Of a stretch of 64,000 nucleotides of DNA, positions 46,391 through 55,344 are shown piece by piece. Position numbers and translations under genes: made by a program. The stretch's first letter is position 1. Each line of letters starts with the position of its first letter. Source of the stretch: Pseudomonadota bacterium (GTDB lineage Bacteria > Desulfobacterota > Desulfobacteria > Desulfobacterales > JAHIVH01); assembly GCA_018816735.1 (NCBI GenBank), contig JAHIVH010000052.1, positions 1 through 64,000 on the forward strand, written 5' to 3'. The notes beneath the pieces are model-generated. The model saw only the letters and a program-made list of their open reading frames with translations. It was not told where the DNA came from and searched no databases.

Positions 46391-47382
46391 CTGACTTGAA
46401 AAACAGAATTTTAAACTTTGTGAAAGATGACCTTGAAAATATAGAAAAAGCTCTCACAGACAACCTGAATCCGTTTGTTGATATCATCACCAGTGTCGCC
46501 AATCACATCATGTTTTCAGGTGGAAAACGAATCCGGCCGCTATTAACGGTTTTATGTGCAAAAATATGCGGGTACCATGGGGAAATTGACAAAACCATTT
46601 CAACTATTTTTGAATACATGCATACAGCCTCCCTGATGCATGATGACTTGGTGGATGAAGCGACCCTGAGGCGCGGCAAGCCAGTGACCCAGGCCGTCTG
46701 GAACAATGCCACGGCGGTTTTGATTGGAGATTTTCTGCTCGCAAGGACGCTCTCCATCGCGCTTGCATATGAAAAAAGAGAGCTTATAGAAATTATCGCT
46801 CAAATAACGGAGAGCATGACTCAGGGAGAAATTCTTCAGCTGATTAACAAGGGGAACCTCAACCTTACCGAAAAAGATTATATGGCCACTATTGAAAAGA
46901 AAACAGCCATTCTGATTCAGGGTGCCTGTAAAACAGGTGCAATGATAGCAGATGCAACGGAACACCAGGAAAAGGCCCTGACAGAATATGGTTACCATCT
47001 GGGTCTTGCTTTTCAAATGGCGGATGATCTTTTGGACTACACCTCTGAAACCAGTGATCTGGGAAAAAAGATCGGTGCAGACCTGAGAGAAGGCAAACTG
47101 ACACTTCCTGTCATATATTCACTTCAGAAAGCACGTGGCAGCAAAAAAAACAATGACGTAAAAACCATGGAAGATATTATCCGGAAACGGGATGAATTCA
47201 GCGATGATGAGTTTGGGGTGTTCAAAAATATGCTGAAGACATATGGCGGTATCGATTACACAAGAACGCTTGCCGAGGATCAGGTCAAAAAAGCAAAATG
47301 CGCACTTGACATATTTGATGCATCAGAAGACAAAAGTATATTGATGGATCTTGCGGACTATACCCTTTTGCGAAAAACCTGA
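46387..47382 (+). CDS. polyprenyl (probably octaprenyl) diphosphate synthase
   Basis: A 331-residue trans-isoprenyl diphosphate synthase. GGKRIRPLL precedes the first Asp-rich motif in HDDLVDEATLRRG (DDxxD), and the second is FQMADDLLDYT. The residues before the first Asp motif (YMHTASLM) lack bulky aromatics just upstream, which favours a long C40-C50 product for the menaquinone side chain. Translationally coupled to rimO. Other quinone genes are not in the window. Confidence 0.93.
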   Translation: MTDLKNRILNFVKDDLENIEKALTDNLNPFVDIITSVANHIMFSGGKRIRPLLTVLCAKICGYHGEIDKTISTIFEYMHTASLMHDDLVDEATLRRGKPVTQAVWNNATAVLIGDFLLARTLSIALAYEKRELIEIIAQITESMTQGEILQLINKGNLNLTEKDYMATIEKKTAILIQGACKTGAMIADATEHQEKALTEYGYHLGLAFQMADDLLDYTSETSDLGKKIGADLREGKLTLPVIYSLQKARGSKKNNDVKTMEDIIRKRDEFSDDEFGVFKNMLKTYGGIDYTRTLAEDQVKKAKCALDIFDASEDKSILMDLADYTLLRKT

Positions 47383-47420
47383 TCTGTTTTTCCATATGCA
47401 TAGGGTTTTGGAGAGATAAA

Positions 47421-48641
47421 ATGATAGTAATAAAAAATATGCTCATGAAAAAAAGACTTTATAGTGGTCTGCTTTTTATAATTGTTTTTTTCCCGATAAT
47501 GGGATCATCAGAAAACCTGACCAGGACAACCATCGTTGCCACCATGGGAACCGGTGCCATTTTAAATGAAGATGATGCGGCAAACGCAAGGGATAGGGCC
47601 ATATCAGACAGTCTGATATCCGCAATTGAAAATATTCTCTCAGGACTTCTCCCTGTTGAATCTCTTGTTGCAAATTTTAAGACGCTGAACAGTATTCTTT
47701 ATGCGTATAAGGATAGTTTGATTCAGGACTATAAGGTATTGACTGAAGAAAAATACAATAAATATTACAGGGTAATGGTTCAGGCCACTGTTTCGGTGAA
47801 CAAACTGCAACAGCTCCTTTTAGAATCAGGAATTGTGATTGATAGAAAAACCATGCCCGGTATTTTATTTCTGATTTCAGAAGAGAATCTTGAAGATATT
47901 GCAAGCCAATACTGGTGGGGAAGTGGCATGAAAGATATCATCACATCAACAGAGCTTGCCCTTTCCGAAACGTTGCAGAAAAAGGGATTTTCTGTGATTA
48001 ACCATAAAACCATGGATGCCAAGAATTTTGAGGGAGATACTGCTGCAGCATATGGGGCGGTTCTCGACCATCAGGCTGCGATGGAGCTGGCGTCAAAATA
48101 TCAGGCAGACGTTGTGATTATAGGAACCGCACAGGCGATTCGGGCATCCAATACCATGGGAAATGATATTAAGTCATTTATCGGAAAAATATCCCTTCAG
48201 GTGTATCGAACAGATACCGGCACAGAGATTGCTCGTGATGAGAAAACAGCTGTTTCTGTGGATGTGAATGAAATTTCGGGCGGCAGAGCCGCACTTACAA
48301 AAGTGGGTGTGCTGGCAGGAGAGGACATTGCTCCCATGGTTCTTTCAGGCTGGCGCAAGTCTGATAAAAAACCCACAGAGATCATAGTAACCGTGGCAGG
48401 GACAAACTATTTGTCCAATTTTGTCGTTTTCAGGGAGACCATGAAAAAAATTCCGGGTGTAAAGGGGAGCCAGGTTAAAGAGATGGAATCAGATAAAACC
48501 GTTCTCATTGTCCAGTACCAGGGTGACGGGAAAGAACTGGCCAATGCTTTATTATTGAATACGTTTGATAATTTTGGCCTGAATATTTCACTGGTATCCC
48601 AGAGTGCCATAAAAATTGAGCTTATTCAAGCCGCCCGATAA
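47421..48641 (+). CDS. exported FlgT/CsgG-like protein of unknown function
   Basis: A 406-residue protein with an N-terminal signal segment (residues 9-29). The region after it, TRTTIVATMGTGAILNEDDAANARDRAISD, is the alanine-rich helix and strand pattern of the FlgT N-terminal domain. The middle (about 140-290) resembles an ABC-like beta-alpha domain (VVIIGTAQAIRAS, LQVYRTDTGTEIARDEK) as in CsgG or LpoB. The C-terminal third (about 310-400) has two similar beta-alpha units. It may be an envelope or flagellar-motor accessory protein; no flagellar genes surround it. It lies 38 bases after the prenyl synthase. Confidence 0.7.
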   Translation: MIVIKNMLMKKRLYSGLLFIIVFFPIMGSSENLTRTTIVATMGTGAILNEDDAANARDRAISDSLISAIENILSGLLPVESLVANFKTLNSILYAYKDSLIQDYKVLTEEKYNKYYRVMVQATVSVNKLQQLLLESGIVIDRKTMPGILFLISEENLEDIASQYWWGSGMKDIITSTELALSETLQKKGFSVINHKTMDAKNFEGDTAAAYGAVLDHQAAMELASKYQADVVIIGTAQAIRASNTMGNDIKSFIGKISLQVYRTDTGTEIARDEKTAVSVDVNEISGGRAALTKVGVLAGEDIAPMVLSGWRKSDKKPTEIIVTVAGTNYLSNFVVFRETMKKIPGVKGSQVKEMESDKTVLIVQYQGDGKELANALLLNTFDNFGLNISLVSQSAIKIELIQAAR

Positions 48642-48732
48642 TAGGGATGTATTTTTTTTATCAAATCGGATACAATATAAAATACAGAAAAGCAAAGGAT
48701 GAGTTAAAATTACAAGCGAGTGACAATCTGTT

Positions 48733-49296
48733 ATGAATCTGCCGAACATTCTGACGATTTCAAGGATTTTTCTTGTACCTGTATTCATTATTTTCCTGAT
48801 CAACCACATGTCATTTCATGCGCTTTTGATTTTTATTTACGCAGGCATCAGTGATGGTCTGGATGGGTTTATTGCCAGGTATTTCAATCAGAAGACCTTG
48901 ATTGGGGCCTATCTTGATCCCCTTGCAGACAAACTGCTCATCACGTCCTCATTTATATGCCTGGCCATACTTGAAATCATTCCCGGGTGGATATCCGTGA
49001 TCGTCATCAGCAGGGATATTCTGATTTTAAGCGGGATCATCATTCTCTATATGTGGGATGTGCCCTTTGAGGTCAAACCGTCATTTGTCAGTAAATGTAC
49101 CACAACCATACAGCTCGTAACCGTATTTCTGGTTCTGGTTAACGTCACTTTGACTCAGCATTTTCTTCAGCATTTTATCATCTATTGTTATGTATTGACG
49201 GCCGGATTTTCGATTATTTCAGGATTTCATTATACGTATAAGGGGTTGAACCTCCTCCAGGCTTACACCGAGGAATCAGGTAATAATAAAAGATAA
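48733..49296 (+). CDS. pgsA: CDP-alcohol phosphatidyltransferase, PgsA-like
   Basis: A 187-residue membrane enzyme with the CDP-alcohol motif DGLDGFIARYF, then GAYLDPLADK (D-G-x2-D-G-x2-A-R-x8-9-G-x3-D-x3-D). With the N-terminal MNLPNILTISRIFLVPVF it matches phosphatidylglycerophosphate synthase, which makes phosphatidylglycerophosphate from CDP-diacylglycerol and glycerol-3-phosphate. About five to six hydrophobic helices. A cardiolipin- or phosphatidylserine-type enzyme is less likely given the length and opening. It is followed at 97 bases by the tRNA gene. Confidence 0.85.
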   Translation: MNLPNILTISRIFLVPVFIIFLINHMSFHALLIFIYAGISDGLDGFIARYFNQKTLIGAYLDPLADKLLITSSFICLAILEIIPGWISVIVISRDILILSGIIILYMWDVPFEVKPSFVSKCTTTIQLVTVFLVLVNVTLTQHFLQHFIIYCYVLTAGFSIISGFHYTYKGLNLLQAYTEESGNNKR

Positions 49297-49350
49297 TGCC
49301 AACGTTCTTCCATACCCCTAAATGAAAATAATAAGCAGACCGCATTTGCC

Positions 49351-49377
49351 TTGACAGAAAATCAAATGATTGATAAT
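49351..49377 (+). promoter_or_regulatory. promoter for tRNA-Val
   Basis: TTGACA at 49351-49356 and GATAAT at 49372-49377, with a short 15-base spacer, 16 bases before the tRNA. The boxes match well; the spacing is shorter than ideal. Confidence 0.55.
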
Positions 49378-49392
49378 GACACCTAAGTTTTT

Positions 49393-49467
49393 AGGCGCGT
49401 AGCTCAGGGGTAGAGCGCTACCTCGACACGGTAGAAGTCGTTGGTTCAAATCCAATCGCGCCTACCA
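49393..49467 (+). tRNA. tRNA-Val (anticodon GAC), with C at position 33
   Basis: A 75-base tRNA with CCA encoded. Acceptor AGGCGCG pairs with CGCGCCT, D stem GCTC/GAGC, anticodon stem CTACC/GGTAG, T stem GTTGG/CCAAT (one G-U), T loop TTCAAAT. The seven-base anticodon loop is TCGACAC, so the anticodon is GAC (valine, GUC/GUU codons). Position 33 is C where nearly all tRNAs have U. A terminator follows. Confidence 0.93.
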
Positions 49468-49476
49468 AAAAAATCA

Positions 49477-49507
49477 AAGGGTTACAAGATTTAGCCTTGT
49501 AGCCCTT
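49477..49507 (+). terminator. terminator after tRNA-Val
   Basis: AAGGGTTACAAG pairs with CTTGTAGCCCTT (one G-U) around a 7-base loop, followed by TCTTAATT. It starts 10 bases after the tRNA and ends its transcription. Confidence 0.8.
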
Positions 49508-49722
49508 TCTTAATTGTGACCACTTTTTAAAAAACGTTTTTCGTTGTGGGAAGTATTATCCAATAATACCTTGTCTTTTCTGTTGTTTTTTATTTCTGTT
49601 TTCGTTCTTTTCGGTTTTCCGGATCAGTCCCTTCTGCAAAATTTATTTTGCCCCTCTCTGAAATCATTTATTCAATACGTTGGCTCAATTTTAAAACTAG
49701 CAACCAATACGGTGAATTATGC

Positions 49723-49787
49723 TTGACTATTCATTTGTCACAATCTATTATGCAACCAATAAGTCCAAATTTTTAGACATAGTGGTT
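49723..49787 (+). promoter_or_regulatory. promoter and operator of the AbiE-type pair
   Basis: TTGACT (49723-49728), a 17-base spacer and TATTAT (49746-49751) make a good sigma-70 promoter. Downstream an imperfect inverted repeat, AACCAATAAGTC (49754-49765) and GACATAGTGGTT (49776-49787), matches in 10 of 12 positions. AbiEi-type antitoxins repress their own promoter by binding inverted repeats, so this dyad is a candidate site. Confidence 0.65.
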
Positions 49788-49792
49788 AATAT

Positions 49793-50410
49793 ATGAACAG
49801 ATTAATTTCATTTCCGGCAGAGTTTGATTACAATTTGTTGTTACACGCATTAAAGGATTACAAAAAACCACGAGATAAAATCAGGGGGCTCATCCGGGGC
49901 AAGGATATCATAAGGGTAAAAAAAGGTCTTTATGTTTTAGGAAAGGACTACAATAAACCTTACAACAAGTATGTATTGGCAAATCTGATTTATGGGCCAT
50001 CTTATATCACGGGTCAAACCGCTTTGGAATTTTGGCACATGATACCGGAACGTGTTGAACTTATCATCAGCATGACAACGAAAAGAAAGAAGAAATTTGA
50101 AACGCCGGTTGGCAGTTTTTCCTATTTGTATTGCCCTAAACCGGCCTTTAATATTGGAATTAAACTTGAAAACGCGGGAGACGGAAAAAATTTTCTAATT
50201 GCATCCCCGGAAAAGGCGTTATGCGACATTGTTGCAAACCAAACTCACATTAAGGCGAAAAAGGAAATGCAGGAATTCCTTGAATTAATGCGACTGGATT
50301 CAAGTTTTTACGAGAACCTTAATTACTCATTATTAAAAGAAATAGAGACCGGATATCATAGGCAATCATTAAAGCTGCTCGCCAATTGTTTAAAGGACAG
50401 TTATGTTTGA
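49793..50410 (+). CDS. AbiEi-like antitoxin / transcriptional regulator
   Basis: A 205-residue protein of the AbiEi type (type IV toxin-antitoxin antitoxin). The N-terminal winged helix (about residues 5-75) includes KIRGLIRGKDIIRVKKGLYVL; the C-terminal domain (about 80-205) has YITGQTALEFWHMIPE and ASPEKALCDIV, found in the antitoxin domain that counters the nucleotidyltransferase. It overlaps the next gene by 8 bases, as is usual for these pairs. It may repress its own promoter and acts in phage exclusion or addiction. It is the first gene downstream of the tRNA, typical of accessory DNA. Confidence 0.88.
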   Translation: MNRLISFPAEFDYNLLLHALKDYKKPRDKIRGLIRGKDIIRVKKGLYVLGKDYNKPYNKYVLANLIYGPSYITGQTALEFWHMIPERVELIISMTTKRKKKFETPVGSFSYLYCPKPAFNIGIKLENAGDGKNFLIASPEKALCDIVANQTHIKAKKEMQEFLELMRLDSSFYENLNYSLLKEIETGYHRQSLKLLANCLKDSYV

Positions 50411-51287
50411 TGAAAAAATTAACCAAATGCTAAAAAGGTATGAATTAAATACGATTCATGACCATGAAAATGCGCTAAAAGAGATCATACAAGAAGTCGT
50501 TTTGCTTGGTTTGTGGCGTTCCAAATTCTATGAAAAGGCAGTTTTTTATGGTGGAAGTGCATTGCGGATTCTATATAAACTGGATCGTTTCTCTGAAGAT
50601 TTGGATTTTTCGTTAATCGCACCAGAAAAAAAATTTGATATTAAAAAATATCTTGGTGCAGTTAAGTCTGAACTGGAATTATGGGGTTTTGAGGTTTCTA
50701 AAGAAGAACAAAATAAAAAGAATAAAAGTACGATTGAATCCGCTTTTATTAAAGCGAACACATTGATTCATTTAATAAAAATTGATACCAATTTGAAAAC
50801 GCATAAAAATGCTGTGATGAAAATCAAACTGGAAGTTGATATAGACCCTGCCGTTGGGTTTACAAGTGAAGATAAATATCATCTCCACCCTATACCCTTC
50901 ACAATTAAAACCATGGCCTTGCCCAGTTTGTTTGCCGGAAAAATGCATGCATTGTTATGTCGGACAAGACAAACCAATATTAAAGGGCGGGACTGGTATG
51001 ATATGATCTGGTTTATAAAAAATAATATCCCTTGTGATTTGATTTATCTTAAAAATAAAATGGTACAAACAGAGCATATTGATATATCTGAATCGTTGAC
51101 CAAAGAAAAGCTTGCCAAACTTCTATATGAGAAAATAAAAGAAATCGATTTCGATCTGGCAAGAAATGACGTTGAACCATTTTTAAAAAATTCAGGGCAA
51201 CGGGAAGAGTTAAGTCTGTGGTCTAAAGCTTTTTTTTCTGATTATCTGGTTCAGGAGATTCTTGTTCAAACGGAATTGTCAACTTAA
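50403..51287 (+). CDS. AbiEii-like nucleotidyltransferase toxin
   Basis: A 294-residue protein of the AbiEii/DUF1814 nucleotidyltransferase family. The catalytic GGSALRILY, then RFSEDLDFS carries the GSx..DxD arrangement of polymerase-beta-like transferases. The third acidic residue is likely in KLEVDIDP, and the later AGKMHALLCRTRQTNIKGRDWYDM holds the conserved Lys and Arg/Asp. Related toxins add nucleotides to tRNA acceptor stems and stop translation; in abortive infection this kills the phage-infected cell. All expected catalytic motifs seem intact. Confidence 0.88.
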   Translation: MFDEKINQMLKRYELNTIHDHENALKEIIQEVVLLGLWRSKFYEKAVFYGGSALRILYKLDRFSEDLDFSLIAPEKKFDIKKYLGAVKSELELWGFEVSKEEQNKKNKSTIESAFIKANTLIHLIKIDTNLKTHKNAVMKIKLEVDIDPAVGFTSEDKYHLHPIPFTIKTMALPSLFAGKMHALLCRTRQTNIKGRDWYDMIWFIKNNIPCDLIYLKNKMVQTEHIDISESLTKEKLAKLLYEKIKEIDFDLARNDVEPFLKNSGQREELSLWSKAFFSDYLVQEILVQTELST

Positions 51288-52016
51288 CCTGCCGAAATGT
51301 TGGTCAACTGTTGACCTAATTAAGGATATATATGGGTAAAATTATCTGGAAACATCATCCGGCAAAGGATTTCGATTATGGATCAGGACATTTACTATGG
51401 TACGACCCAATTATCGCGCTCTGAACAGGAAGCCATACTTCAAAAAGCATACACCATCTGTCAAAAATGGTGGTTTGATAAACTTGATTGTTCGATAAGT
51501 TTTGCAAGACAATGGGTGAAAAACATCTAATTTGAGGATACAATGGATCACTTTGTCAAAAGTGCACGCTTGAATATAATCCACCGAAGACAAGTAGTTC
51601 CTATTGATCTCCTTCATTTGGAAGTCAGTTTTTGTTCGATGGAGTCTCCAGAGGACTACTTCCTCTGGATCATTGTCCCATTAAAATATGCGCCCGAAAT
51701 TATTAACGGAATGAAGCAATTGGTTTAGTTATTGATTCACTGGAGACATATCCTGGTCACGTTGTAACTATTTTTTCAGAATCTTCCTTCATACCTGCAG
51801 GCGGTTTCCTGATTACCCTGCCAAGCTACATCACATGATTCACTGTTGTTGCGCTTATTTATTGATTTGTTGACAACTTTTTTGAGCCTCTAACTACCGA
51901 CCAAAAGCGCTGACGCATAACCCTGTAAAACTAACGGCTCAGAAGGACCCGGTTTTTAAATTTTCAGTAATGGTATTCCTTTAGGGAACATCTTGTATGC
52001 CTGCCTGATGCATATA
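51288..52016. other. gene-poor stretch with short open frames
   Basis: About 730 bases after the toxin gene with no recognisable gene. On the plus strand a 50-codon frame (51378-51530; starts MDQDIYYGTTQLSRSEQ) and a 61-codon frame (51543-51728; starts MDHFVKSARLNI) follow each other but match nothing I know. A 30-codon frame at about 51331 overlaps the first in another phase. No transposase, integrase or repeat was found. Probably decayed accessory DNA. Confidence 0.5.
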
Positions 52017-52466
52017 TTATTGTTTGAATAAAATATCCTTAGAGAAATGATTCCCAGATTTTAGTTCTGAAATTAAGAAAGTAAAGGCACTCTCGGCTCT
52101 ACTTCGTAATTCACCATCATGCCAAATTGTATTAAATGAATCGAATGCCAGGAACTTTGCAACTTCAACACACCTTAACACAACTGATGGCAGCTCAATT
52201 AATTCTATTGACCATCCTTTCCGGCTAAAATGAATAAAATCGTTTCTGGAATCAACGGTAAATGTCATCCAGAAAATGAAAAAAATCATCAAATTTTTTA
52301 CCCTTCGGAAAAGCCGATAGCACAGCATCTTCATCATACTCAAGGGTTTGACGTAAAGTGCTACGACTTCACCCGTGAGCATGATGAAGCTACGGCACTC
52401 ACAACTTTTGCAACAATAGATGAAATAGGGGCTTTTTCGTCCCTGATACGTCACGTTCAGTCTCAT
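52017..52466 (-). CDS. doubtful hypothetical protein
   Basis: A 149-codon frame immediately after the methyltransferase stop, overlapping it by 4 bases. Only its last 85 residues (EVAKFLAFDSFNTIW, RSRAESAFTFLISEL) look protein-like; no ribosome binding site is visible near the start, and base composition falls sharply from the operon upstream. It could be a remnant of a gene cut by the island junction. No function. Confidence 0.25.
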   Translation of the reverse strand: MRLNVTYQGRKSPYFIYCCKSCECRSFIMLTGEVVALYVKPLSMMKMLCYRLFRRVKNLMIFFIFWMTFTVDSRNDFIHFSRKGWSIELIELPSVVLRCVEVAKFLAFDSFNTIWHDGELRSRAESAFTFLISELKSGNHFSKDILFKQ

Positions 52467-53305
52467 GTTGAGGCCGTTATAACGTCCGTATCCCAGTTGA
52501 TCACTGCCCAGCGCACTGGTTCTGCAGCGGGGAGCAGCCAGCAGCCATTTTGTTTTTCCAGGTTGTCCCTGAAATAACGCCGGAGGCGGTCTTCTTCGGC
52601 AGGTGTCATATCATCGAGCATCCATCTGCTTTCTTCCAGGGCATCGTCATGATCTTCATAGGTCCGGTTCACGGGATGGACGGTGAAATCAAGCCGGGCA
52701 TGGATTCCCATGCAGTAAAGCTGGTTTAGGATGAAGATGTAATCAGGGCCAGGGTGATGGGTCCGGCCCACAGCCTCAATGATTCTCCGGTCAAAGGGGC
52801 CGGGATTGACCATGGCCGATATATAGACCTTTCTTCGGGCAAACCGGTTGAGCTTGGCGAGCAGTCCCGAAAGATCAGAAGTCACCATGGAGCGGGACGC
52901 AATGACCACGTCATGGGGTTCTACCCCGTGTGCCTCCCAGTCGTCTTCCATGCTTGCCAGAACCGGAGAGATCCCCGTGACGCGTTGATCTGTCATGCGT
53001 TCTTTAAGGATGGACAGCATCTCTTCCGAGAAATCCATGGCGGTGATGGAAAAGTCACGTTTGGCAAGGGGAATGGCCAGCGTTCCCGGCCCGCATCCTG
53101 CATCGAGGACGCTCCAGTCCGGCTGAAGATCAAGCATGCTGATGAATTGTTCCGGATAGTCGCTTTTGTGATTTTGATGGTCTGCAAATCCCCGGGCGCG
53201 TTTGTTCCAGAACGACGGCTCTCTGTATGGCTTCTTCGACCGGCTCTGTGTCTGGGCCTTGGCCCAGGCCGCGCTCCAGTCAATGGTTCGGACATCCGTT
53301 TCCAT
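52463..53305 (-). CDS. class I methyltransferase, last gene of the TonB/ABC operon
   Basis: A 280-residue SAM-dependent methyltransferase. Motif I is VLDAGCGPGTLAIPLAK at about residues 65-81, motif II ITAMDFSEEML, then DVVIASRSMV. The N-terminal EPSFWNKRARGFADHQNHKSDY precedes it. AAGGAGG lies eight bases before the ATG, 23 bases after the receptor stop, so it belongs to the operon. Its sequence differs from the other methyltransferase (58290-59000), so they are two enzymes rather than a duplication. Modification of the transported ligand, or release of its metal, is inference. Confidence 0.85.
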   Translation of the reverse strand: METDVRTIDWSAAWAKAQTQSRSKKPYREPSFWNKRARGFADHQNHKSDYPEQFISMLDLQPDWSVLDAGCGPGTLAIPLAKRDFSITAMDFSEEMLSILKERMTDQRVTGISPVLASMEDDWEAHGVEPHDVVIASRSMVTSDLSGLLAKLNRFARRKVYISAMVNPGPFDRRIIEAVGRTHHPGPDYIFILNQLYCMGIHARLDFTVHPVNRTYEDHDDALEESRWMLDDMTPAEEDRLRRYFRDNLEKQNGCWLLPAAEPVRWAVINWDTDVITAST

Positions 53306-53328
53306 GGTTTTTCCTCCTTCCTTTTCGA

Positions 53329-55344
53329 TCAGTAGCGATACATGAGGTTGGCGAAATAGGTGATGCCCGCTTCGGGGTAGCCTTCCTCAATCTCATAGTC
53401 CGTGTCGCCGATGTTATTCAGGCCCGCTTCTGCGCTGATGCTTTTGGTCAACTGATATAGCGCCTTGGCATCGGCAACAACATAACGTTCTGCCACACGA
53501 ACGCCATCCGTTGAACCGTAGCGCCTGGACACATAGTCAATATTCGTCTGCAAATTTAACCGATCAAAAGGCTGGTATGCCAGATAAGCAAAAAATTTAT
53601 GGTTGGGTATGTTGGTCACCTTGTCTGAGTTGCTCCGGTTGTCCCATTCAGTGTAGGTGTAATTCAGACCGGTTTCTATAGTTTCCGTGATTTTAACACC
53701 GGCTTCGGCTTCAGCACCATAAATCAGCACCTTTCCCACGTTCTGATTCTGATTGAGAAGCGTATCCGGATCATTGGGATCAGGCACCCGGGCAAACTGG
53801 ATGTAATCTCTGATATCGTTACAGAATATGGCGGCTTTGATTTGTATTCTTTCCACCAGCGTGTCCTTATATCCGATTTCATAGTTGACGGCCGTTTCCG
53901 GATCCAGGCCGGGGTTGGGCAGAGCAGTGCCAAATCTGTATGAATAGCGTGATTTCATATCCGGAAGCCGGGTTTTTCTGGCCACGGTGGTGTGGAGTAC
54001 GCCATTATCTGAAATGGAATAGAACAGTCCCGCCTGAGCATTGGCGCCAGAGGCATCTGCATCGGGAAAAACACTCACCACATCTGTTTTAAAATCATAC
54101 TCCTCAGCCCGGCCGGATTGTATTGTATCGTAACTGGCACCCGCCACTACGCGGAGTGAAGACGTCATATCCATGGTGTCTTCAACACCCAGGGAATAGA
54201 TATCGTCTTCAAAGGTCCGCCAGGGCTGGCCCTCGTCGCGTTCTTTATGGGTGTCCTTTTTGTAATGAAATGCCAGTTTCAGGTCGTGGTCCTCAAAAAA
54301 CCGGGCCCCGGCTTCCATGGAACCGCCGGACGTATGGTCGTCATACCAGCTCCGGAATGCGTATGGCCTGCTGATGGTGCTGTAGGTATCGTCATCGTAA
54401 CTGAACAGGGAATTGTTATAGGTATCGTAATAAAGACGCATTTTGACGTAGCCTGTTTCACCGATTCCCGTTCTCGATGTAAAATAATAGCTTTCTTTAT
54501 CCCACTGAGGCCACTGCCAGTATCGGACTTTTTGAGACGCATCTGCGCCGGCATAAGGGGGGGAGCCTTTTTCTCCCTCCTGCCGGATATAACTGAAAGC
54601 GTATTCGTCATCATTCCGGCCACCTGGCACGTAGCCGATTTTCAGGTTGGCTTTCCAGTCTGTATGATATGAATTTTCCCGGCGATCTCCCCCTTCGGCC
54701 GATGCAGGATTGAAATTATATGACAACGGAAAGTAATCCTGATCCACATAAGCGCCGCCGCCCTGGATGTACCAGTTCCCCTGATTGCTGCCCAGATTGA
54801 TATAGGCGTTGCAGGTATCGCCGCTTGCCGCACCCACGCCGGCATTCATTTCCAATGCATTTTCAGGCCGTTTTGATACCATGTTGATGGCACCGCCCAT
54901 GGTGTTCGGGCCATAAAGCACGGATGCAAATCCTTTGGACAGGATCACCCGGGACAGGTCGAATGTGGAAAAACGCCCCAGATCCGGATACCCGTCGTAC
55001 ATCACGTAAACAGGGATGCCGTCGATAAAAATCGGAACATGCTTGATATCGAATCCCCTGACGTAAACCGTCTGCTCGTTTCGGGAACCGGTCCGGGACA
55101 GGGTCACACCGGGCAGCAGATCCAGTGCATCGGCCAATGTGTCCCTGTTGAATTGCCGCAATTTTTGTTCGTCCACGTGGTTGTCAGTGTCAACAGGTGT
55201 TTCGCTGTCCGTTGCCACCACCACTTCTCCCAGTGTAAAGGTGCTCTGTTCCGATATACGGGTTTTCCCTTCCTCTGCATTCACTGCTTGAATGAATAGC
55301 ACTGTCATGACTGTCAACATTACATAGACATATCTCTTCCCCAT
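53329..55344 (-). CDS. TonB-dependent outer-membrane receptor
   Basis: A 671-residue TonB-dependent transporter. A signal peptide (residues 1-23, ending VNA) precedes a TonB-box candidate (TLGEVVV near 37-43), the plug domain (about 60-170; LPGVTLSRTGSRNEQTVYVRG, GPNTMGGAINMVSKRP) and a 22-strand barrel ending LMYRY. Family members take up siderophores, cobalamin, haem or nickel/copper chelates. No haem-type FRAP/NPNL motif was recognised. It overlaps the ATPase stop by 25 bases, with AAGGAGATAAAGGAAA before the ATG. Works with the ExbB-ExbD-TonB genes of the same operon. Confidence 0.95.
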   Translation of the reverse strand: MGKRYVYVMLTVMTVLFIQAVNAEEGKTRISEQSTFTLGEVVVATDSETPVDTDNHVDEQKLRQFNRDTLADALDLLPGVTLSRTGSRNEQTVYVRGFDIKHVPIFIDGIPVYVMYDGYPDLGRFSTFDLSRVILSKGFASVLYGPNTMGGAINMVSKRPENALEMNAGVGAASGDTCNAYINLGSNQGNWYIQGGGAYVDQDYFPLSYNFNPASAEGGDRRENSYHTDWKANLKIGYVPGGRNDDEYAFSYIRQEGEKGSPPYAGADASQKVRYWQWPQWDKESYYFTSRTGIGETGYVKMRLYYDTYNNSLFSYDDDTYSTISRPYAFRSWYDDHTSGGSMEAGARFFEDHDLKLAFHYKKDTHKERDEGQPWRTFEDDIYSLGVEDTMDMTSSLRVVAGASYDTIQSGRAEEYDFKTDVVSVFPDADASGANAQAGLFYSISDNGVLHTTVARKTRLPDMKSRYSYRFGTALPNPGLDPETAVNYEIGYKDTLVERIQIKAAIFCNDIRDYIQFARVPDPNDPDTLLNQNQNVGKVLIYGAEAEAGVKITETIETGLNYTYTEWDNRSNSDKVTNIPNHKFFAYLAYQPFDRLNLQTNIDYVSRRYGSTDGVRVAERYVVADAKALYQLTKSISAEAGLNNIGDTDYEIEEGYPEAGITYFANLMYRY

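Noticed and set aside
49544..49726. 60-codon hydrophobic frame before the AbiE pair
   Set aside because: It needs a TTG start without a ribosome binding site, ends inside the -35 region of the antitoxin promoter, and shows only low-complexity hydrophobic residues.
51378..51728. Two small plus-strand frames as a frameshifted gene
   Set aside because: Neither piece resembles a known protein and they do not align into one; left as part of a gene-poor region.
52230..52577. 115-codon plus-strand frame overlapping the end of the methyltransferase gene
   Set aside because: Its second half is antisense to a firm coding region, and no ribosome binding site precedes it.
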